A stretch of DNA of 64,000 bases from Schistosoma haematobium (GCF_000699445.3 NC_067196.1:38398616-38462615); one strand, 5' to 3'; positions 23,801 through 36,789 are shown, counted from the first letter of the stretch. Program-made: numbers and translations. The notes: generated by a model from the letters alone, not told the origin.

Positions 23801-24858
23801 AGCACTGAGAAAAAAATGAATCATTATTATAATCTACACTGAATAATAGACTGTAAAACACTTATGAAAGTTTACTCTTATTCATGTGTTCTACTAATGA
23901 AGTGTGAAAAAAAAATCCGCATTTAACCTGTAACATCTAAAGTAGTAGGTATCATCCTAAATTTTAAAACCTAATTACGTGACATTAAAATTTTTATAAA
24001 GTTTACACTTTTTACAAATACACTTTCTAATGAACGTTTTCAATAAGAAATGAATAAGACATCTGTATGTTATGAGGGTAAATAATATTAATCCTCTCTC
24101 ATACTTAACACTCTAGTATAATAATCTGATTGATGGTTCCTGTTAATTTCATGATTGCTTAATTCAATATATTTTAGTTACATAATCTAGAAAATAAAAA
24201 CCATAGAAATTTTCATAAGTACAACCTATTAATAATTCTAAGAGCTAGATATTATCGATCATGCTCTTATGATGATAGAAACAGGTACTGATTCATTTAT
24301 AAAATGAATATCATTATATTCAAATGAATAGGTTACCTTACAATTATTCCATAATCAATCATGTAATTACATTGAATTTCCCATCAAATTTATAATCAAT
24401 AAATCACTATAAGTATAAATATTGTACATATTTATAACTCAATAGTAAAACCTATAATCTTCCCTTTTAAAACTTTATCACGATTCATGTCGTACCATTA
24501 AACCAGATCCACGAATTGCATATATTAATCTATGATAAATCCCATTACATCTGATCATTTCTATATGTTTGTTTACTAAAACGTCGTATTTCAAGAAATA
24601 CATAAAGTTGATTTTTGTGCATAAACAAGTTGCATAAAAACTATCAATAATGAAATCATATGTTTTTTTGACAATTCCTTTCGATCAACCAGAATTAATT
24701 ATATTCATTTTTAACCAAGGAACTTATTTTCTCCCTTAACTGGGACTCGATAAGTAGATAATTTGATGATCACTAATAACCACATCCAATTATTGACCAT
24801 GTTAAAAAGGACTGATTTGTGAAGATTATCGGATATTTCTTTGTAATAATAGTAATTT
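20839..24858. other. AT-rich intergenic DNA
   Basis: Four kilobases without a supported gene, named repeat or long ORF. Confidence 0.4.
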
Positions 24859-24859
24859 C

Positions 24860-25185
24860 TTGTGTTTCAGTGTGCATCACATTTTCTCAGTTTAAATCAC
24901 TAACACATTTAAGCAAGACTACTATTGAACACTTGAAGGCAATGGATGCCCATTTCATCCTAGTACTAAACTCCTCAGTAGTGCATGCACTCAGGAATCA
25001 AATCTAAGTCCTTTGGTCCCATGTGCGAATGTTTAGCCTCTAGGCCAGAAAGCCAGCATCAAACGATGCTAACGTCTAACTTTGAATAATCCATGATCTT
25101 ACGCAACCCTTCATCTATTACTTTGGTGGATAACTGTCTCACACCCAATACATTTTCCTGAAAACTGATATTGTAAAGTTGAATA
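24860..25185 (-). mobile_element. Old, diverged family B-like SINE
   Basis: On the minus strand a leader, a tRNA-like region (complement of about 24985-25060) and a hammerhead-like CTGAGGA ... GAAA segment (about 24935-24985) are still recognisable. Stem I no longer pairs. Divergence is much greater than in the other copies. Confidence 0.6.
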
Positions 25186-25937
25186 CATTAAAGAAAAGAA
25201 TTTTATCTAGATTTTAATGTCATATCGTTTATCTAGCCTGCTTATAATAACAAATCAACCAGTCATTTTAAAACAAAAGATAAAAACTTCAGGCACTCGA
25301 TTAGTATATCGTTCCCTGATATCTAAGTTTAGAACTCATTGACTAATATTTGTTCGATTTTAGTAAATTTGTATCACTTTACAATGGTTCATCATGTATT
25401 TTAAATAATCTTAGTACAGGTACAAAACACGAACCAAATTTTCATCTCAGAAACTATAGGCAATATCACTGGCTGAAAATCCATTAATCTGCTTTAATTA
25501 GAAAATGAATAGACTGTTATGTCTTCTATCTATTTATATTAAGGTACTTTGAATTTAGCCTAAGAAACCCATGTAAAAACACTTTTAAAATCACTGACAA
25601 AAGACATTTGTCATGTTAAATATTTAGTTTACATTATTATTTATTTCGAATGATAAGTTTCAAAAGCTAAGTAAATTTTAGCGAATATCGTACTTCCTGA
25701 CTTGAAATTGTTTTCTGTTTTAAAATGAATGTCCAAAGAGGTCAAAAAAGTGATTGTCTGACAATTCTGTGAACAGATTTGAAACTAAAGATCATGAACC
25801 ATTGCGTTATCTATCAATCATAGGTTAATAGTAAATCCTATTTGATCTGGGACGGAAGTTGGTCATTTAATAAAACGTCTAAACCGAAGACTAAATACCT
25901 GTTCAATATTCTTTTATTTTAAAAAAATTTTTGTTCA
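25186..25937. other. AT-rich intergenic DNA
   Basis: Nothing recognised. Confidence 0.4.
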
Positions 25938-26376
25938 AGATTTACTTGGTATAGTTTGCTTGGATCTTCCCATTGTTGTATAGGACTGCAGTTGATCAGC
26001 CTCTTATTTGAATATGTGTATCCTCTGAGGATTGCATCGATGTTGTCACAGACATTATAAGCAAAAATGGATCCGCACAGGATACAATATGCCAACAAGA
26101 GACTGATGATTTTGAATCTTAAACACCAATGGGAAAGTCGAAGCAAATAATACCAGATGAATTTAAAATTCACCACATTGCACAAGCAAGTGACTATCAG
26201 GACTCAGTAGTTAAATGGGTAACGCGATGGCGTTTGAAGCGAATGATACTGAGAGTGAACATCAACAAATCTAGAATGCAGGTACACCCAGCTGACGAGT
26301 CCCAAGTAGGACGAAAAACGCGTCTTAGATCCAACTTCAAGCCACCATCCATCTTTGCTTATAATATTTGCCGAAC
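25938..26376 (-). mobile_element. Family A SINE with inverted dimeric 5' part
   Basis: A minus-strand tail (25938-26068) is joined to a plus-strand segment containing the end of one unit tail (26080-26170), the unit junction, and a complete next head with tRNA-like promoter and hammerhead (to about 26376). Read on the minus strand, a dimeric 5' part is inverted and followed by a sense tail. No clear target-site duplication. The B box is partly deleted: the sequence jumps from GATACTGAG to AGTGAACATC. Confidence 0.8.
26288..26334 (+). ncRNA. Hammerhead motif, family A, weak stem I
   Basis: Core CTGACGA, stem II GTCC/GGAC with loop CAAGTA, GAAA and GTC triplet are intact, with two extra A after GAAA. 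Stem I (ACCCAG opposite TTAGAT) has two or more mismatches, so activity is uncertain. Confidence 0.65.
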
Positions 26377-26704
26377 GCCAATTACCTGACAGGAAGACGT
26401 TCGCCACTTTATGTCAGTAAGTATATTTCATTAGTTGATGTTAAAGATAATTTGTTTAGGCTTTTCCTAAGATTTTCGTTTATCAGTAAAATTTACTTGT
26501 AGATCAAAATTATTCATTTGAATACACCGAATCGTATTCAATACTAATAGTTCAATGTTACAATTGATTTTATAGGTTTTATTTTATTTATTCAAGTCAA
26601 AGAAAATAAAGTAAACCTGTCCACATTAACATGAGGTCATCTACTCTACAATCAATTCTCATATATATGTATCTATTAGCTGTAAGTTTGCGAAAATTAT
26701 TTAA
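26377..26704. other. AT-rich intergenic DNA
   Basis: Nothing recognised. Confidence 0.4.
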
Positions 26705-26990
26705 AAATTGAATTCATGGGTCAATTGAAGCTAGACCACAATGGAAAACCTGGAAACACTGGATAGCCGTTTCATCCTAGTATGAGACTTCTCAGTAGTG
26801 CTCATCCACAATCTCGCCTTGCAAGATCCAAACCCAGGACTTGTCGGTCTTGCGTGCTAACGCTTAACCTCTAGACCGCTGAGCCGGCATTCACTAACAG
26901 ACATTAACACCGTTGAACTGGCAAGTCCTGGGTTCGAATCTCGCAAGGCGGGATCATGGATGCATACTGCTGAGAAGTCTCATACTAAGA
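26705..26990 (-). mobile_element. Family B SINE with inverted 5' segment
   Basis: Minus-strand tail, hammerhead, tRNA-like region and leader (26705-26912) are joined to a plus-strand segment (26913-26990) holding B box, hammerhead start and CTGAGAA core. Both hammerhead halves carry the core G-to-A change. Confidence 0.75.
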
Positions 26991-28206
26991 TGAACTAGTT
27001 CGAATATGTTTTTTAATGAAAATTTACTAAACAAATAAATGATAATATTTTTATGCAGTTATATTTCTAACTTATCTTTTATATCTACCATAAAATGGCA
27101 AATACCAACCAGTGTGTTACTCAACTTTCTTTAAAAATATCTTGGTTATTAACGTGCTGAAATGTTTTAAATAGTGGCAATAAATTTTACATAAATAACC
27201 ATACAATTATAAGTCATAATGATAATAATAATAATGAGTACTTATGACCAATCAGCTGACTTTCTAACGTTTTAATAAGTGACTTGGATAGTTGACAATC
27301 CTATTGTCTATTGATCAGGTGACAAGTGTACTAACAAAGTTCATCGTTTGATTGTTAACGAGAGAAAAAAAACCAACAACATAAAGATCCTTTGGTTTCT
27401 ATTCGAAAACTATTTCTGTTTCAACAATGTTTGCTGATTTCTTGTTTCCCATTTAGTTAACATAATGAATTATTGAAAACAACAATAAGAATAATTTACC
27501 TGTGATTAACTAAAACTGATCACAATTAAGAAAACAAATCATACTTTACCTCATTAATATAAGGTTACATGTATTATAATCCAAACACAACATTTACACA
27601 ATACGTGATTCAGTTAAATTAGTTAAATAATTTCTTTTTAAAGTAACTTAATACCAATAATAATGTCAAGAATCATAACAATATCAATAAAATAAAATTT
27701 AAGGACAATAGTTCAATCGGTTACCAATCGATATTGACAATATAACTATTTGCTTCAGACTATTAACATAAAGAATTTTATAATGTAATAACTTAGTACG
27801 GTATTTAACTATATCATTCAACTGTATCCATTAGATACGATCGTATTTTCATAATCTGAATAGATTATGTCATAAAGAAGTTAAATAAACAATAGAAATA
27901 GATACAAAAGGAAATAAACATTAGAGAAGTATAAGAATCAACTAAGTTTATTTTTGATTACAGTGAGTGAGGTCTACTATAGCGTGATATACTACGACAA
28001 AAACAACTGTCTAATACTAACTGTCTCATTAAATGACAAGAAACTTTCTTTGAAGGTACTAAACTGATTGTAAATCAAATTCTTATTCTTTTTTGTTGGA
28101 ATCCATAACGAAGAAACGATCTACCAGATAAACATTTAAAGAATTTTAAAATAATGAATTTCTATCGTATTCAATTAAGCTACCATTAAAATTAATTCTA
28201 TCATAA
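26991..28206. other. AT-rich intergenic DNA
   Basis: Nothing recognised. Confidence 0.4.
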
Positions 28207-28610
28207 ATAATCGGACGAAACGCGCGTCATGGAGTCCACTGCTAGCCACTATCCACCCTTGCTTATAATGCTTGTGAAATAAGGCAATATCAAGGCAATA
28301 CGCACAGTATGCACATATGCCAATAACAGACTGATGAATTGCAGTCTTAAACCCCAATTTAGAAGATTCAAGCAAAACAATACTAAATGAATTTAAATTC
28401 GTCCCATTGCACAAGCAAGTGACTATCAGGACTCAGTAGTTAAATGGATAACGCGATGGCGTTTGAAGCGAATGGTACTGAGTTCGAGTCTCAGAGTAAA
28501 CATCAACAAGTCTTGGATGCAGGTACATCCAGCTGATGAGCCCCAAATAGGACGCTTCCTGGACTCCACTACTAGCCAATATCCACCTTTGCTTATAATG
28601 CTTTGATAAG
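28207..28610 (+). mobile_element. Family A tandem (about 1.2 units), 337-bp period
   Basis: The first unit begins inside the hammerhead (GGAC GAAA at 28213-28220), continues through its tail and joins directly to a second head with tRNA-like promoter (A box near 28434-28450, B box near 28480-28490) and hammerhead. The repeated GGAC at 28213 and 28550 gives a 337-base period, close to the known Sm-alpha unit. The second hammerhead has lost GAAA and stem III (GGAC runs into GCTTCCTGG). The minus-strand ORFs here are artefacts of the repeat. Confidence 0.85.
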
Positions 28611-29820
28611 ATAGTATTCTTCAATAACATTACCTAGTTCAGAAAGCAACTAACATACAATGAAAATGATACTTCACAATTGTGCTTAGATTTGATTGGT
28701 AATTAAACCAACTGTTTATAATGAAAAGATATTAATTATTTGATATTTATTTAATATCACCAAGCAAAAAATGATATAAACTATGTATTAACAATTAAGA
28801 ATCAATAACGATTGAAATAAGTTTGAGTAAATTACTCATTAGATAACAATTCATTGTATTAAAATGGAACTCGAGCTCAATTGTGATATATTGCTAACAT
28901 GAACTAAACCATTTACCTGATCTTTTTCTTTTTAATACAACGAAACCATTAAGCACTACAGATTGGTACATTTATATTATCATCACTAACTACCAATATG
29001 GATTGGTGGTATGTATTGCACAGCATTTATACTGTTCAACTTTAAATTCCACTCTAAATGTATTTAATAAAATGACATAAGAATTTGGAAAAAATAAGGA
29101 ACATGAAAGATACTGACTTGGATTATAATTTTTAATAAAAAAACCATATCTTACTGATCTAATTGTACCTCCGAATTACCAGACATCACTTTTATATGCT
29201 TAATCCAAATAATTGATCATGATTAAGTTTTAATACATATTATGATTTTTATATATGATCAATTAATCTTTCACCAATAAGAAAGCATCTAGATGAATGA
29301 TGTGTCTAACTGTGCATTCATTGTAAGTTGATATAGACAAAATATAAAGATCTCTTTGTCAAGAAATTATATAAACTGATGAATTTTGATTCTGGAAGCG
29401 CTGTCAATAGAAAGATGAGAACCAAGTGATAAACACATCGCTGTGACGCTAAATTTAACAGGATAGTGTGAATAGCATATTTTTCATTTGCTTATAAATT
29501 GGAAATAAAATAAATGAATTCAGGAACCAGTAACACAACTGTCTGTCTGTTATAATCAACGTAAGAACTAGGACAAATCTGTATTACCTCAAATTCTCGC
29601 AATATTTTAGTATATCAAGATCAGAAACAGAATTGTTTAAGTTACTAATATTAATAAATGCTAAAGGTTATTGAATATAACTTGGAAAAAAAGAATAGAT
29701 TTGAGGAATAAAATAACGAAAAAGTACTGAAGCTCAAGACCTAAAGATAGAAAAGAACAAATTTATTTGTTCTACTTCACCTACAGCCTTAAGCTGGTAT
29801 ATACATATATCAGATGGATA
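28611..29820. other. AT-rich intergenic DNA
   Basis: Nothing recognised. Confidence 0.4.
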
Positions 29821-30010
29821 CCACCCGGGTAGTCAACATTTCATTGCACGGTTCGGTTAGTAAAGTTTGCATATATCATGGTTTGAATCCCACTAGCTAT
29901 CTGTTGTAAAACATTTATCTCAACTAGTACTGCCTATCTGGATAGGTTGTGGCTAGAAGTGGGGAAACACATCTCTCAAACCTTTCGATCTAAGAAATTT
30001 TACTACTTGA
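29821..30010 (+). repeat. Possible further tRNA-like repeat
   Basis: GGTTAGTAAAGTTTGCATATATCATGGTTTGAATCCC has spacing like a split Pol III promoter and the region is less AT-rich than its flanks. No hammerhead is visible and no second copy is seen in the window, so this is tentative. I cut this description short because the rest shows nothing specific. Confidence 0.3.
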
Positions 30011-30599
30011 CCAATCTACAAACTGTGTTTTACCAAGCAGCAACTTATTCTATTATTCCACATCACACAAAACAAATGTTGCCAAGGCAACAATGGTTAA
30101 TTACTGACACCCTACTCATTCTCTATATTTTCAATGATAGTGCTTAAGAAACACAAAAATACTAGACAACTACCTATTATAAAGTGATCAAGTCACTAAA
30201 TCCTCTCAGTTCCATTTATTCCTAAACTTTTTTTACATCACTATAGTTATACTATAGTTATACACTTCATTTCAAAAGTATATTCGATTTCATATCCAAA
30301 AGATTGAGAACTGTTTACTTAACGACAATCTTTAACTCGTCATTTATTTCCCTTTTTTAAACATCAGAACAAAAACTAGGACTCTGTAAAGAAGAATCGC
30401 TTCAAAAAGGAAATCGGATTATACTGAATTTTCCACTATGGCCATGATTTTTTCAATAATAAGTACTATGTTAAATAAAAACAAAAAAAGAACAAATAAA
30501 AGGACAAAGTAAAGTCATATGATTTAATGAATGATAAAAATTGAATAATGTGATTTATAATTAGGTAATTAATTGTTGACTAGGGGAACATTTAATTAT

Positions 30600-30812
30600 A
30601 TTATAGCAATTTCAATGGTTGAGATCATGAGTCAACTGTAGCTAGACAACCATGAAATATCTGAAAACACTGGACGATCGTTTCATTCTAATACTGAAGT
30701 CCCTATTGAGGAGCCCAACAATAGAATGAAACAGCTGTCCAGTGTATCCAGGTTTTCCATGGTTATCTAGCCTCAATTGACTCATGATCTCAACCATTGA
30801 AATTATTGGATT
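30600..30812. mobile_element. Family B mini-foldback (two hammerhead-tail ends, head to head)
   Basis: A nearly perfect inverted repeat of about 95-base arms. The left arm is the minus-strand tail plus hammerhead and the right arm is the plus-strand hammerhead plus tail. The tRNA-like part is missing entirely. Neither arm has a working core. Confidence 0.75.
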
Positions 30813-32565
30813 TTGTTTTAAACGATGATCAAAATATCCATATGATTTAAAACGACAATCATAACGATGATTTATATGTGATGAAACATTATTGTATTGG
30901 ATTTTCGGGTTAGAATAATAATAATAAAGGAACTTTCATAGATAATTAATACATAATATTGACATTTATATTATTCCTTTAATTTTATTACATTATTTAA
31001 TTGTATTTGAAAATTTTCTTACATAAAAGGTTATTTCTATGATTATGATAACAACTCCTTTTAATGTATAAAATCAATTTGTTTAACATTACTGTTGAAC
31101 ATTGAATACATGATAAACTATTTGACATTAAATGAACAGATAACTGGATAATTAGAGAGTGATCAGTAAAGTAACACCCTTAGCGTATACATATTATTAA
31201 GTAAATAGATGAAATATTATTAGGTCTTTTCCATACCATAGTAATTATCTTAAAGATAAGTGCTGAATTCTTTCTTAACTATGTTTGTTTTGTTTTCATA
31301 CAACTTTTGCAGTTATTTCTGGGATATTCCATTATTTAGATGATGTTTTCACTACAGTCCGAAAATGCAGATAAACCTCAGCGTTAGTGTAAAATTATGA
31401 AAATGAGGTGTTTAGTGATTATCCAAAACAAAGAATCTCCTAACAAGTATCTTGAAGTGCATATCTCTTAGTAGCAGAATTCAAGTGTTATTTTTTTCAC
31501 GATTAAGAAAATGATCTACCTTGATCATTGTACGGTATTCTCTTAATTACATATTGTATGATTGTATACTTTTTTGCTACTTATTTCTATATTCAGTAGT
31601 ATATAACTCATTCAGCCTAATAAACTGTACTTTATCGTAATTATAATCATTTCTTAGCAAGATCAACAAAAATTCTCAGAAACTAAAATTTAATAAATTT
31701 CTTAGACTTAAAGACTCAAACAATCCTGTTATTATGGCAGACATGTTTTATGTTAATTTGATATTGTTTGAATAAGAATAGAAAAACTTAATCAAGAAAA
31801 CGATACCGTTGTAACTAAAACATTTTGAAAAGTAAAAAATTTACTAACTCTTTGATTAGTCCAGAGATTCAAAGGTTCGATTTCGTAAATCGATCTTGAT
31901 GTAGAACTTCAAGACTCAACAAATTACACAATACTCCTTGCTAAAAAAGAATATCCACTGAAACGTTAATCGAATATTTATATATTTATAATTATATTTA
32001 TTTTTATTTTTATTCATATTTATATTTATATAATCAGTCACACTTGTATTTTTTATCCGTGTGACATATATAGAAACACTAGCGAACTTATAAACATGTT
32101 TATCTATGCTTATTGGTCATATAGTTACAAATAAAAAATGATGTTCATTGACAGGTATAAATGTTAAAAAAGCAAAGAATTTGAACTTACTTGACCTTAA
32201 ACATCTATCGACTTTGTAAATATTGTCAACTAGAAATAAATTTACTCGTTCCAGATGAATGAGTTTTAACTGACTATTCAATTTCATTTCTAGTTATCTA
32301 TGACTGTAGTCTTGGTTTTAATCAACTTGTATTCATTAAATTGAACATTTTAGATTATAACTACTTAAATTCGTGTTTAGTAGCATCAGAATTTATTACA
32401 AATATTTTTTGTGTGAAGAAATTAAAAGTAATGCAAATCCGAATATTGGTTGTAAATTTTAAACGCACTATCTATGTATAATACGCTAAAATTAGTTATC
32501 CGGAGAATCGGAAAAAAACATTTCGCTATATATTAATTGTAATGAAAATGACGAATAATTTGAAG
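30813..32565. other. AT-rich intergenic DNA
   Basis: Nothing recognised. A short TTTATA-type simple repeat lies at about 31977-32030. Confidence 0.4.
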
Positions 32566-32567
32566 AG

Positions 32568-32724
32568 TATCAGAAATGGTTTTGTGAAGGTTGTATTAAT
32601 TTCAACAGTTGAGATCATGAGTCAATTGAAGCTAGACAACCATGGAAAACGAAACGGCCATCCAGTGCTTCCAGGCTTTCCATGGTGATCTAGCTTCATG
32701 ATCTCAACTGTTGAAAGTTTTAAG
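32568..32724. mobile_element. Family B mini-foldback
   Basis: Left arm from TATCAGAAATGG through GGAAAAC on the minus sense, right arm AAACGGCC through the tail in plus sense. The two arms pair for about 65 bases. Flanks TTTGAAGAGT and TTTTAAGAGT (9 of 10) may be a target-site duplication. Confidence 0.7.
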
Positions 32725-34249
32725 AGTGTAAACAATTTACATAATAATGAGTGTACTCTATGACTATCTTTCACGATCAGTAAACTGATAACTTTATTTT
32801 GTTGAGTTTGTAGGATTATTTAAGGCGACCTAACACTCACAGATCTTTGAAACATTTAGAGAACATAATGAAGATTTAGAATAAAAAGGACAGAGACTAG
32901 TAAATTACAATCATTGAACGTTAACAACAAGGAAGTCATTTATTGATATGTAAACAACATTATAAAAAATATACTACATCAAACTAGGATTAACACTATG
33001 CTTACTAATTATAATGATTGCTGGAGAAATTTATACATCATACAAATTCAAGAAATCATTTGTTCGTCTCATTCCGTGTTATAATCTCATTAATTTAGAA
33101 TTTGTGAATCAGTTGTTGAAGTATAAAAGCATTATGAAACCACTATAACTATTTCATAAAATAAATCTACAATAATGCTAATGATTTTTGTTATTGACCG
33201 GGTATTTCTGTTTCCTATCTATGATACTTGAATTAAATGTACCTATTCTACATTTTCTAAAATAAAACATAAAATTTCCGGAAATTATGTTATTTTCAAA
33301 AGATAAGTAGATATTTAAGAAATGTTACCCCATTGAATTTGTCAGCTTATTTCATTATTGTATTTGCACATAGTCTCGATCACTTCTACATGAGACAGGA
33401 AGTTCCTCAGTCTAAACTAGGATTCATGATCTTACTTTCCCGAACTATTCGTTCTGTTATCGAGCCAATAGCATAGACTATTTGATTATTTTTACATTGT
33501 AGTTGAGATTCCCCAAAACAATAACACTTTTCAAAATATTATCCTTACTCAATCACAGACAGAGATTCTATCCATTGATATCATGTGGCTCAGAAATATA
33601 TGGGATTCCGAAGGTAGCAATAATATTAGCTAATTAGGATTGATTCAGCAAAGAATTCTCTTTTCGAAGAATTTATTTTCAAAGCTGTACAATCGTAAAG
33701 ATATATGCATATTTTCCAGGATCATAATAATTACAATAATAGTAATAATAGAATTCTGTTAAACATGGTAACAGTGAGGTAGAATAAACAAAGGTATTAA
33801 AAAAATATTATTTTTATCAGGGAAACAAACAATAGTTTTATAAGAACTTTCGTCTAAATTTGACCTAATAGTTTCACTGTATTTGGGCGTCAAGTTGATG
33901 TTGTTAAGGGCCTAAATATTCATCATGAAGATAAATAGAGAAGTTATAATTCAGAAAGGATGGCTCGACATAGTAAGATAAAATGTTGAAAATGAGATGA
34001 AATATAAGCAGGTAGATCGTAGAAACAGAAATAAACCGGTTGAGGGTAGAATGTCTATGGAGAAGATGGAACGGGAAGTAGATGGCTGTGAATGGAGAAA
34101 CGTATGAAGAAAAAAGAAAATTAGGAGACATTAAGACAATGGTAGAAGAAGGGGTTGTACCAATTTTTTCTGAACACACAATTCCGGTTTTCCCAAAGGT
34201 ATATTAACTACTTTGGTAATGTGAAAAAGATGCAATAAAGCTGCCTTTG
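32725..34249. other. Intergenic DNA, partly purine-rich (33900-34180)
   Basis: No supported gene. The block just downstream of the Penelope-like RT (33900-34180) is purine-rich on the plus strand and gives a hydrophobic minus-strand ORF. It could be part of the element's 3' region, but no endonuclease motif is visible. Confidence 0.35.
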
Positions 34250-35330
34250 GCAGCCTTTTATATTATTGTCAATAAATATCGAAGGATACCCGTTTTTGAA
34301 GATAGTTTCCTTTAAAAACCCCAGTTCGTCATCTATAACCTCAGGACAATAAATTCGCGTATTAAGTGAAATTATTAAGTTTTGCTTCCAACTAATGAGG
34401 ACCTAGCTGTGGAAACTTGATAGTTGGCCGCTTCATAAAGGTTTCATTTAGATAGATCTTCATTGAGTTCCGTCGTGTACTTTTGTTATTTCCACACCAA
34501 GAAAGCGAATATTTTATTTGTTTTTAATTTCACGTGTGGAATTTATTGCTGGGTGACAGATATTAGATGCCTTCAGAAGGGGACTCAAATCATATTTGTT
34601 GTTAAAAATGGTAAAAATATCATCCACGTACCTTCTATACAAGTCAGAGTTGTGGACAGTAGATTAAGTTGGTTGTTTTCTAAACCGTCCACGGAGCAAT
34701 CAGCTAATAATGGACCAAGAGGGAAGCCCAGTGCTATGTCATCTTCTTGCCTATGTATTACGTCGTTAAATGTTAATCATGTATTAAAAGTGCATCATAA
34801 TCGTAGTTGCTTTAAATGAGCTTCCGCCATTCCGATATTCATGTCACTATTATTTATGTTTTTGCAGATAAAACTGATAGTGAGGAGAACAGTGAATGGT
34901 GATTCGACATCCAGAGATAGTACATTTTTGTCATTTACGTCTGGATTCAATGAATTCAAAAGTATCATTTAAGAAATATATGCAAACGTGTTTTCTTATG
35001 GATTCTAGGAGATCTGCCAGTCAATTTGCTGTAGAGTGGTAGGGGGATCCAGACATATCAGGCATTGGTCGGAAAGGTAGGCCAAGTTTGTGTATTTTAG
35101 GTAAACTATGTAGTCGTGGTATAATTGTTCCTGTTGATTTCATGCGCTCGTAGATATCTTTGTTAATTACCTGATCATCTTTCATTCTCTTGAGAACTTC
35201 ATTCAGTTGCTTTTCGAACATTTAAGTTTAGTTCTTCTCATTGACTGATTCAGAGAATTTGTCGTCATCTGATGATAATAACTTTGTCATTTTGTCGAGA
35301 TCGAGGTCAACAGAGCAAGCTCTGAGACAT
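34250..35330 (-). mobile_element. Penelope-like element reverse transcriptase, decayed
   Basis: Read on the minus strand, Penelope-like RT blocks appear in order but in shifting frames: LDLDKMTKLLSSDD (about 35310-35265); PRLHSLPKIHK followed by LGLPFRPMPDMSGSPYH (35130-35030); LSLDVESPFT (about 34922-34895, motif A with its Asp); ALGFPLGPLLADC (about 34735-34695); YRRYVDDIF (about 34640-34612, YVDD catalytic box); and ELGFLKETIFKNGYP (about 34333-34285). Several stops and frameshifts separate them, so it is a pseudogene. Penelope-like elements use an RT distinct from LINEs and LTR elements, usually with a C-terminal GIY-YIG nuclease, which I cannot find here. Confidence 0.85.
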
Positions 35331-35620
35331 ATGTTTCAGAAATTCGAACATTTCACTTCTACTTGACGTTTGTGCTGAAGAACAATGAAAGCCCAAAGAC
35401 CAAACCATCCATCTCAAAGAACAAAACCACCAAAATCTTCCGGTCTAACAGCAATAAACTTGCACCATTATGTGACCGTGTTATAATCAACTCTTATTTG
35501 TTTCTATGTAATTTAAGTTTATTTCTATGCTCTCTAGTTACTTTTGTGCTAATATTCTGGTTGAAGCTGTCGAGAATGGTAGATTTGTAGCGTTGGAATT
35601 CTTGATCAGAGACTGGACTA
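35331..35620 (-). mobile_element. Probable 5' part of the Penelope-like element
   Basis: Contains the segment shared with 19381-19465 on the plus strand. There is no clear coding frame on the minus strand. It lies directly upstream of the RT and is best read as the element's 5' region. Confidence 0.45.
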
Positions 35621-35822
35621 AGATCCTTTGTTTATTTAATTAAATTTTCAAATTAAACATATGTGTAAATTTTGCTCATTTCTTCATTTTGTGTCACAGA
35701 AATTTTTCCTCAAAGATAAGGCTTCTGGTTGTACATTTCTTAATGATACTGAAGAATGATTAAACACATATCTCTCATGATTGATCGGAAATTAATGTTG
35801 TGTTTCTGTGGCTTTTAAATTT

Positions 35823-35825
<3 letters not shown>

Positions 35826-35892
<67 letters not shown>
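35826..35892. repeat. (AT)n microsatellite
   Basis: Longest AT run of the window, about 67 bases. Confidence 0.9.
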
Positions 35893-35894
<2 letters not shown>

Positions 35895-36366
35895 TATGTA
35901 CAGCTTTAAAAATGAATTTACGGAGAAGAAAACACTTCGTTGAACCAATTTTTTCTGATTTTATATCTCAATGGGTATTTACCGTTCATTATATGATATT
36001 ATTTCTCGATTCATCTTACTTATAGCATTATAATCCGCTTAGTCGTAGAATTCTTATTAGGTTAATGAATTTAGGTCATTAATGAACATTAGACACTAAC
36101 ATGAACCTGTAGTCTGATGAACTGTATTTGTTAATAATCCATTCTAATTCATGTTCAATATTAATCCTATTAATTTTCAATTAATCATTCTAACTGTAAC
36201 CGTAAACAATAAAGATTTGAAACTTGAATAACTTATGTTTTGTTTAATAGACAAACATATTGAATTATTCAATGTTCTAATAACTATTCCCTTAATATAT
36301 CTTATGTAAAACATTCTACAACAATGATTGTGACAGCATTTCAAAGGGCTAGATACAAGTGATTAC

Positions 36367-36706
36367 ATAATGAGTAAACATTGATAGGTATATACTGAGT
36401 AGAGGTCAGTTGATAAAATAAGATTATTAATTTGGATGAGAGTTGAAATAAAACTCAATGATGTAATAAACGCAAAAAAGTGTTTGAAGAAAAATAAAAA
36501 AAATTTTAAGATGCAGCGACGGAATATTTGTCACCAAGGCAAAAAATATTCCTTCACTACATCTTAAATTTTTTTTCCTTTTTCTTCAAACTCTTTCTTG
36601 TGTTTATTACATCATTGAGTTTTATTTCAACTCGCATCCACATTAATAATCTTATTTTATCAACTGACCTCTACTCAGTATATACCTATCAATGTTTACT
36701 CATTAT
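36367..36706. repeat. 340-bp near-perfect palindrome
   Basis: Two arms of about 160 bases face each other around a loop of about 12-15 bases (near 36530-36544). The outer 65 bases of each arm match perfectly and the whole has about 10 mismatches, so roughly 94 percent identity. The sequence is unrelated to families A, B or C or to the LINEs here. It could be a foldback transposon or a hairpin RNA locus. No flanking duplication is evident. Confidence 0.85.
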
Positions 36707-36789
36707 ATATTCCTTTAATGTTTGATTCTTAATAATAATCATATTGCAAAAACATTTTATTTTATACTTTGAGAAAAATTAAAATGTAA

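Noticed and set aside
28175..28630. Two minus-strand ORFs with similar sequence
   Set aside because: They are antisense translations of the tandem family A repeat.
33904..34179. Hydrophobic minus-strand ORF of 91 codons
   Set aside because: Composition artefact of a purine-rich plus strand; no family similarity seen.
34463..34819. Plus-strand ORF of 118 codons
   Set aside because: Antisense to the Penelope-like RT; the minus strand holds the YVDD and GFPLGP motifs.
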